A DNA stretch of 41,988 bases from positions 1 through 41,988 of the forward strand of contig PGXT01000005.1 in the NCBI GenBank assembly GCA_002839285.1. The letters run 5' to 3'. This stretch comes from Spirochaetae bacterium HGW-Spirochaetae-5. Its GTDB lineage: Bacteria > Spirochaetota > UBA4802 > UBA5550. Shown one piece after another: positions 37,004-41,988 of the stretch. Numbering within the stretch: the first letter of the stretch is position 1; every line of letters begins with the position of its first letter. The position numbers were made by a program, and so were the translations under genes. The notes beneath the pieces are model-generated. The model worked only from the letters and a program-made list of their open reading frames with translations, did no database searches and had not been told where the DNA came from.

Positions 37004-37433
37004 ATTAATTCCTTTCCTTTTGTCAAAGAGATAATTTTAATAATATAAGTGCTCCCCATTTTCTTTTAATCAAATGTACTCTGAGGAATCTTTATGTATT
37101 ACTTGTTAAAACAGCAGATCGCTCTGTCAAACGAAATTACATTAAATTTTCAAAAGATGAAAGAAAATAGCTTAAAACACAGGGTTTCAGCAATTAATTT
37201 TAACTTTTCTATAGTCGAGGAATCTGCAGGAAGGAACTCCGCCTGACAAACCGGAGTATATTAAAATAAATCAAAAAGCAGAATAACTATTAATTTCCAG
37301 GAGAACATATAGTTCGAATGATGTGGTAAGGTAATATGCGGCAGAAAACAGACCGCTTTGATCCTTAATTTTATATTGACACTTTCATTTATGGTGTAAT
37401 ATAATATGACATATTTTATTCCGGAGTAATAAT
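37004..37433. other. 430-base divergent region between the HU gene and the peroxiredoxin gene
   Basis: The plus side has a consensus promoter (listed separately). On the minus side a TTGACA at 37125-37130 with TAACAA 16 bases further on is a weak candidate for the HU gene. A small 6-bp stem ACTCCG/CGGAGT lies near 37237-37258. No further gene or recognised RNA is present. Confidence 0.5.
37376..37405 (+). promoter_or_regulatory. Consensus promoter of the peroxiredoxin gene (TTGACA, 18, TATAAT)
   Basis: Both hexamers are perfect (37376-37381 and 37400-37405) with 18 bases between. The start would lie near 37412, giving a leader of about 22 bases with GGAG before the ATG. A perfect promoter implies strong constitutive or repressor-controlled expression. 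Confidence 0.85.
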
Positions 37434-38078
37434 ATGAAGATAAAGGGATTTCTGCTGATCCTTATTTTGCTTTTCACTTCTCTATCCTATTCTGCATCAA
37501 AACTATTCTCTTCTGCAGAGATGATACGTGCAGGAGAACCTGTTATAGGGAAAACAATTCCGTTCAGAAAATTCGATGCTTTTTATAACGGAAAAATTAC
37601 AACCATAGATCTGAACGACTACAAGGGGAAATGGATTATTCTTTTTTTCTATCCCTCTGATTTTACTTTTGTATGCCCTACGGAACTGAAAGAGATGGCA
37701 GATTACTATTCCGATTTCAAAGAGAACGGTGCAGAGGTTTTCAGCATCAGTACCGATTCTGTATATGTGCATAAGGCCTGGGTTAATGAAAATGTTCTGT
37801 TAAAAAACATCAGGTTCCCCATGCTCTCCGACAGGTCGGGAAGTTTCAGCAGCATAATGCAGGTGTATGATAAAAAAACCGGAACATCGGTTCGGGCTTC
37901 ATTCATTATCGATCCTGACGGAATAATTACAGCAGCTGAATACACAAGCGATTCAATAGGGAGAAATGCCGGGGAACTGCTTAGAAAATTTGATGCTGCT
38001 GTTGCAATACGGAAAGGGGGAGGAGGACTATGCCCCGCTGGCTGGACAGAGGGTTCAGAACTTATCAAAGGAGAATAA
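37434..38078 (+). CDS. Exported typical 2-Cys peroxiredoxin (AhpC/Prx type)
   Basis: Typical 2-Cys peroxiredoxins reduce hydrogen peroxide and organic peroxides. The 214-residue protein has the active-site PSDFTFVC with Pro74, Thr78 and peroxidatic Cys81, the conserved Arg154 (VRASFIID), and a C-terminal resolving Cys200 in LCPAGW. Unlike cytoplasmic AhpC it begins with a signal peptide (MKIKGFLLILILLFTSLSYSA), so it is probably periplasmic or membrane-anchored. A consensus promoter precedes it and a thioredoxin-fold gene follows by 7 bases, suggesting a dedicated reductant. Confidence 0.93.
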   Translation: MKIKGFLLILILLFTSLSYSASKLFSSAEMIRAGEPVIGKTIPFRKFDAFYNGKITTIDLNDYKGKWIILFFYPSDFTFVCPTELKEMADYYSDFKENGAEVFSISTDSVYVHKAWVNENVLLKNIRFPMLSDRSGSFSSIMQVYDKKTGTSVRASFIIDPDGIITAAEYTSDSIGRNAGELLRKFDAAVAIRKGGGGLCPAGWTEGSELIKGE

Positions 38079-38085
38079 AGCTATT

Positions 38086-38583
38086 ATGATTTTAAAACAA
38101 TACATTTTTACCGCATTCTGTCTTACAGTTATGTTATTCAGCGGAGCCTCTTCCAGCAGTGCTTCATCAAACAAAACAGTTTATTATTTCTGGGCGGAGA
38201 ACTGCACAGCATGTAAGGAAGCGCAGGCTTTCTACAAAAAGCCGGACGGGATTAAAGATGGTGCATCATGGACACATAACGGAATTAAATTTGTTTCATA
38301 CAGAATTGTAGACGGCAACAACAAAGTACATTCAGGCAATATGAATCAGCTCAACAACATGTGTTCCGCCATAGCCAAAAGAACCGGATCATCCGATTTT
38401 GTTTATTTCAGAAGAGATGTTTATGAATATTATAAAAATAAAAATCTCCCATATTATAGGAAAGAAGAGAAATACAGCAGAAAAGATGAACCTTTCCCCA
38501 CACCTGTTTTTATAATCGGGAACAGGGTGGTTCTGGGATTCAATCAGGATCTTATAAAAAAAGCTCTGGATGCAGTAAAATAA
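38086..38583 (+). CDS. Exported thioredoxin-fold protein with CTAC active site
   Basis: The 165-residue protein has a signal peptide (MILKQYIFTAFCLTVMLFSG) and the motif YFWAENCTACKEA with Cys40 and Cys43, the cis-Pro segment FPTPVFIIGNRVVLGF near residues 138-153, and one extra Cys93. About 95 residues lie between the CxxC and the cis-Pro, longer than in thioredoxin. GGAG overlaps the upstream peroxiredoxin stop region, 12 bases before this ATG, indicating coupling. It probably passes electrons to the exported peroxiredoxin. Its own reductant would have to be a DsbD/CcdA-type membrane protein, not seen here. Confidence 0.85.
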   Translation: MILKQYIFTAFCLTVMLFSGASSSSASSNKTVYYFWAENCTACKEAQAFYKKPDGIKDGASWTHNGIKFVSYRIVDGNNKVHSGNMNQLNNMCSAIAKRTGSSDFVYFRRDVYEYYKNKNLPYYRKEEKYSRKDEPFPTPVFIIGNRVVLGFNQDLIKKALDAVK

Positions 38584-38585
38584 AA

Positions 38586-40151
38586 TTATTTTTTCCCTTC
38601 ACTTTTATTTATTAAATCCAGAAGTTCCGCAGTGGTTTCCAGAAGATCTGCAGCCATATCTGAAACCTCTGCTGAGCTTTCAGCATTTTTCTGAGTTATC
38701 TCACTTGCTCCTGCCAATGAATTAGAAAGTACAAATGATGTTTTACTCTGCTCATTCATCGCCAGTGTCACATTACCGGATACAACATTTACTCTATGTA
38801 TTGAATCTTTTACTCTGCTGCTGAGCTTAAGCTGTTCGACAGAAGAATCATTCATCTCCCGGCTGAGTTTCTCCGACACGACAAGTGTATCTTTCATTTT
38901 ACGTATATGAATATCAAGTTCATTAAAGAGATGGAAGTCTGTATCTATATTCCTGCCGGTTTCTGTAATCAGAGCACCTATCTCTTTGGCTGATTGAGTA
39001 CTCTTGTCTGCAAGTTTGGAAATTTCATCTGAAACAACGGCAAATCCCCGTCCGGCCTCCCCTGCTCTTGCCGATTCTATAGCGGCATTTAAAGCAAGCA
39101 GATTTGTCTGATCTGCAATTTCAGAGATAAGTTCTATAATGCTTTTTATCTGTTCAGAACTTGCCTGAATTTTTCGCATCCCTTCAAGGGCTACCGCTGA
39201 ATTATTAACAGCATTATCGGCCAGCTTAATAGCTCTTTCGGACTCGGCCATGATTGCTCCTGCCCTTTCCGAAAGATTATTGATTATAGAATTTAAATCT
39301 CCCATAATTTTATCGATTTCATTTATAGATTCGGATTGATTAGCTATCTCCTTCGAAACATTTTCTATTGTGCCGGCCATCTCTTCCATTGATGCAGATG
39401 ATTCCTCAAGAATTGCCGCCTGATTTCTGGCGCCATCGGCAATCTCCCCTGAAGTAAAACTGAAACTCGAGGCAGAGCTCTGAAGCTTTGCAGATATCTC
39501 TTTTATTGATTTAAAAAGATCAGATATAAGTTCATACTGTTTTCTATTAATATCAGCCTCCTCTCGATGAAGAGAGTTCGACTTATCTGTGAGATAAATA
39601 TTTATGTAACTGACAACTCCGATTATAAGGAGACCGGCAGTACTGTTGGCAACACCGGCACCGGCAATCTCAAGAGTCTCCCCTGCGAGTTTCCCCTTGA
39701 TAAATATATAAAAAATAATATTTATTATGAGAAAATAAAACGAGATAAGAGGGACCATATACTTTTTTCCGAAAACTGCAGTAAATACTATAAGATAAAA
39801 ACTATAATACAGATAGGAAGTAAATCCGCCGTATGGCATTTGAACGGCGTTTATAAATCTTGCAGCAGAAACCAGAAAAACAGTGGGGAGAAGATAAACC
39901 ATTACAGCACCGGAAAGAAATCCCTTTTTTAAAAAAATAAAACTGAGCATGACAAAAAGCATTATTGTATTTGCACCTATTACTGCTCTTGCCATCCCCT
40001 TGGGATTTAGAACAGCATAAGAAATCATAAGCACAACAAGAAGAACAACCATAAGAATATTGTAATATAGAAGAGCTTTCGCTTTCTGCTGATTTATAAA
40101 GTGCGCTTTTGTATAATTTGAAAGAAAAAATCTCTCCATAATATTTCGCAT
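38586..40151 (-). CDS. Methyl-accepting chemotaxis protein with six N-terminal membrane helices
   Basis: The C-terminal half is a typical signalling domain: the hairpin tip [41 protein letters not shown] binds CheA and CheW, flanked by methylation-helix heptads. The N-terminal part (about residues 27-185) has six hydrophobic helices and no sizeable periplasmic loop or PAS, Cache or HAMP domain that I can see, so sensing must involve the membrane part or a partner. No C-terminal CheR-docking pentapeptide is present. It converges on the thioredoxin-fold gene with only 2 bases between stops. GAGG lies before the ATG. Confidence 0.93.
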   Translation of the reverse strand: MRNIMERFFLSNYTKAHFINQQKAKALLYYNILMVVLLVVLMISYAVLNPKGMARAVIGANTIMLFVMLSFIFLKKGFLSGAVMVYLLPTVFLVSAARFINAVQMPYGGFTSYLYYSFYLIVFTAVFGKKYMVPLISFYFLIINIIFYIFIKGKLAGETLEIAGAGVANSTAGLLIIGVVSYINIYLTDKSNSLHREEADINRKQYELISDLFKSIKEISAKLQSSASSFSFTSGEIADGARNQAAILEESSASMEEMAGTIENVSKEIANQSESINEIDKIMGDLNSIINNLSERAGAIMAESERAIKLADNAVNNSAVALEGMRKIQASSEQIKSIIELISEIADQTNLLALNAAIESARAGEAGRGFAVVSDEISKLADKSTQSAKEIGALITETGRNIDTDFHLFNELDIHIRKMKDTLVVSEKLSREMNDSSVEQLKLSSRVKDSIHRVNVVSGNVTLAMNEQSKTSFVLSNSLAGASEITQKNAESSAEVSDMAADLLETTAELLDLINKSEGKK

Positions 40152-40265
40152 AAAAATTCCTCATCAATAATAACAGTTATAACAATACTACCGGTTGAAT
40201 TCACCATAGCCGACGGATATATGCAGATACTTGAATATTTTGCAGCTATAAATTTCAGTTATAAA

Positions 40266-40769
40266 TTACTCATCATTTTCAAATGCTGAAAAATCCTCAG
40301 GAAGCTCTTCCTCTTCCACAGAATTTTTTAAGGTATCAATAAATCCGGTTTCATTACACCTGACAATCAGATCCATCCCGGAATCAACCTCGCCTTCGGC
40401 ATTTCTGTTTTTCCATTCGATAGTAATTGAATTTGAACTTTTTGAAACAGCGGTAAACTCAAGAGTATAACCTGTTGCAGGGACATAGTAAATCCAATGA
40501 AGTTTTCCTTCAACATATTCTGATTTCAGTATTTTCATTTCTTCAAGGGGGATCTCTTTCCTGTACCTGATTATTGATACTACAGTTTCTATTCCATCCT
40601 GTTCTGCAACTTTATGAACCGTTCCCGTCTCTTCATCGAGCCAGTAACTGAAATTTACAACTCCTGAATTGATTTTAGAATCAGGAATATTTTCAGGCAC
40701 CAGTTGTCGATTTAAACATCCGGAAAATATTAAAAGTAATGCTGTTATAAAAAAAATTGTTTTTTTCAT
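40266..40769 (-). CDS. Small lipoprotein of unknown function
   Basis: The 167-residue protein has a good lipobox: MKKTIFFITALLLIFSGC with Cys18. The mature part is acidic, with strands such as GVVNFSYWLDEETGTVHKV and a Glu-rich C-terminus. There are no recognised domains and no extra cysteine pair. It lies about 114 bases upstream of the chemotaxis receptor gene on the same strand, so the two might be co-transcribed and could interact, but this is only positional. Confidence 0.7.
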   Translation of the reverse strand: MKKTIFFITALLLIFSGCLNRQLVPENIPDSKINSGVVNFSYWLDEETGTVHKVAEQDGIETVVSIIRYRKEIPLEEMKILKSEYVEGKLHWIYYVPATGYTLEFTAVSKSSNSITIEWKNRNAEGEVDSGMDLIVRCNETGFIDTLKNSVEEEELPEDFSAFENDE

Positions 40770-41184
40770 TTTATCACCAGTGCGAAATTGATGAATACTA
40801 TGTACTAAAAATCAACCGATTTTTATTTTTATACAGTATTATCGCAATAATAATTACTTAAAGCTATGATGCCCCCACCCGGAAGAAGGAATGAGTATAT
40901 AATTTTTTTTGCTCTTATACAGCCAACGATTGAATCAAACCATTTAAATCATTAACTCTGCTGCTTCATTGAAAGCTTTTGTACACAGGATGAGTGCACC
41001 GATAATTGATAATCTATTCTATTCTTACAAGTACTACAAATTTCAGGGATACTGCATATTTATGATTTATATTTTAAATACTTCATATTAATAAATTTAA
41101 TTGTTGACGTATAGCCGGCTCCATTTTTAAGAATTATTATATAGTTCAGAAATCTGAATAATTTTAAACTCATAAGGGTTAGAC
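40770..41184. other. 415-base divergent region before the dehydratase activase
   Basis: AT-rich sequence separates the minus-strand lipoprotein from the plus-strand activase. TTGACG occurs near 41104-41109, but a -10 box at the right distance is missing, and TATTAT at 41135-41140 lacks a -35. I see no RNA gene or coding frame here. Confidence 0.4.
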
Positions 41185-41925
41185 ATGATACATGCCGGAA
41201 TTGATATAGGTTCAAGAACGATAAAACTTGCTGTTATAGAAAATGGCTCAATCATAGAACTTAAAAAGCTGTATAACTCATACAACCCCCTTGAGACATG
41301 CAGGGAGATTCTTTCCGGCGTGAAGTTTGATACTCTTACCGCAACGGGTTATGGACGTCATATGATTAAGAATTATATGAACTGTGATGTTGTAAGCGAG
41401 ATCAAAGCTTTCGCTGTGGGAGCGCGTACAGTAAATGACAGCTGCAGAACCGTTCTTGATATCGGCGGGCAGGATACAAAAGCCATATCACTTGATGAAA
41501 ACGGCCGCTTGAACAGGTTTGAAATGAATGATAAATGCGCCGCAGGAACAGGGCGCTTCCTTGAGATTATGGCTGCAGCTCTGGGATACGGATACGAAGA
41601 TTTTTCCTCTGACGCTCTTACCGCTGAGAAGGCCGAATCGATCAACAATACATGCACTGTCTTTGCCGAATCTGAAGTAATATCACTGGTTACGCAGGGT
41701 GTTCCAAGAAATGAGATATCTCTCGGGATTCACAAATCTATTGCACAGAGGGCTGTTAATCTGCTGAAGCGCGTTTCAGTTGAAAAGGATATTCTCTTCG
41801 CCGGAGGAGTGGCGCTGAACAGATGCATGACTGAACTGATTGAAAAAGAACTTGGATGTAGAATAATAATTCCCGATGAACCGCAAATGGTCGGAGCAAT
41901 CGGATGCGCATTTTTAAATGAATAA
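41185..41925 (+). CDS. 2-hydroxyacyl-CoA dehydratase activase (BadF/BcrA/HgdC family)
   Basis: These ASKHA-fold ATPases pass one low-potential electron, coupled to ATP hydrolysis, to 2-hydroxyacyl-CoA dehydratases or benzoyl-CoA-type reductases. The 246-residue protein has the ATPase motifs GIDIGSRTIKLAV and VLDIGGQDTKAI, the cluster Cys118 (NDKCAAGTGRFLE) and Cys157 (NNTCTVFAESEVISL), which across a dimer hold one [4Fe-4S] cluster, and the C-terminal FAGGVALN. AAGGG lies about 7 bases before the ATG. It suggests anaerobic metabolism, although some family members have other partners. Confidence 0.92.
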   Translation: MIHAGIDIGSRTIKLAVIENGSIIELKKLYNSYNPLETCREILSGVKFDTLTATGYGRHMIKNYMNCDVVSEIKAFAVGARTVNDSCRTVLDIGGQDTKAISLDENGRLNRFEMNDKCAAGTGRFLEIMAAALGYGYEDFSSDALTAEKAESINNTCTVFAESEVISLVTQGVPRNEISLGIHKSIAQRAVNLLKRVSVEKDILFAGGVALNRCMTELIEKELGCRIIIPDEPQMVGAIGCAFLNE

Positions 41926-41944
41926 AAAGTAACAGGAGAATATA

Positions 41945-41988
41945 ATGACTTATAAAGCTGAACCACTATTTAATGATTCTTTCGCTGG
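41945..41988 (+). CDS. Start of a downstream gene, cut by the window edge
   Basis: Fourteen codons and two bases are seen (MTYKAEPLFNDSFA). AGGAG precedes the ATG and the start is 19 bases after the activase stop, so it is probably in the same operon. A 2-hydroxyacyl-CoA dehydratase subunit is the usual neighbour, but the fragment is too short to show this. Confidence 0.6.
   Translation, partial: MTYKAEPLFNDSFA

Noticed and set aside
41100..41145. TTGACG and TATTAT as a promoter for the dehydratase activase
   Set aside because: The spacing is about 25 bases, too long for a standard sigma-70-type promoter.

Overview
The window is AT-rich chromosomal DNA from a two-membrane (diderm) bacterium. 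Lipoproteins, a small outer-membrane barrel and exported redox proteins show the envelope type. Spirochaetota is the best guess, with moderate confidence. The main reasons are an Asn in RpoB at the position of E. coli Ser531, which spirochaetes are known for, a DUF2225 zinc-cysteine protein joined to truA, and the general character of the proteins. I cannot run a phylogeny here.

About 30 kb (roughly 5.1-35.7 kb, all on the minus strand) is one unbroken array of translation and transcription genes. In transcription order it is tRNA-Thr(GGT), rpmG, secE, nusG, rplK, rplA, rplJ, rplL, rpoB, rpoC, rpsL, rpsG, fusA, tuf, then the full S10, spc and alpha clusters, ending with rpsM, rpsK, rpsD, rpoA and rplQ. 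That is 42 protein genes and one tRNA. rpmJ and rpmG are short and easy to miss. From rplC to rplQ the genes are tightly packed. From rplJ to rplC there are longer gaps that hold hairpins and candidate promoters: a TTGATT-17-TATAAT promoter before rpoB, hairpins between rpsG and fusA and between rpoB and rpoC, and a 409-base fusA-tuf gap. The array starts behind two TTGACA promoters upstream of the tRNA and ends at a bidirectional terminator after rplQ.

Left flank (1-5.1 kb): the 5' end of an aspartokinase gene, a lipoprotein, a small outer-membrane barrel protein, truA overlapping a DUF2225 gene (all minus strand), and an unrecognised exported helical protein on the plus strand that converges on rplQ.

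Right flank (35.7-42 kb): a DUF4442 hotdog-fold protein and an HU protein with an Ala/Lys/Pro-rich N-terminal tail (minus strand). Next is a plus-strand pair behind a consensus promoter: an exported 2-Cys peroxiredoxin and an exported CTAC thioredoxin-fold protein, possibly a periplasmic peroxide-reducing couple. Then come a six-helix membrane chemotaxis receptor, a small lipoprotein, and a 2-hydroxyacyl-CoA dehydratase activase followed by the first codons of another gene at the edge.

Most of the window is conserved housekeeping DNA, and I see no CRISPR array, phage or transposase. The points most worth checking are the RpoB Asn497 signature, altered DNA-contact residues in the alpha C-terminal domain, the structured gaps inside the ribosomal array, two related palindromes of a possible dispersed repeat family, and the exported peroxiredoxin/thioredoxin pair.
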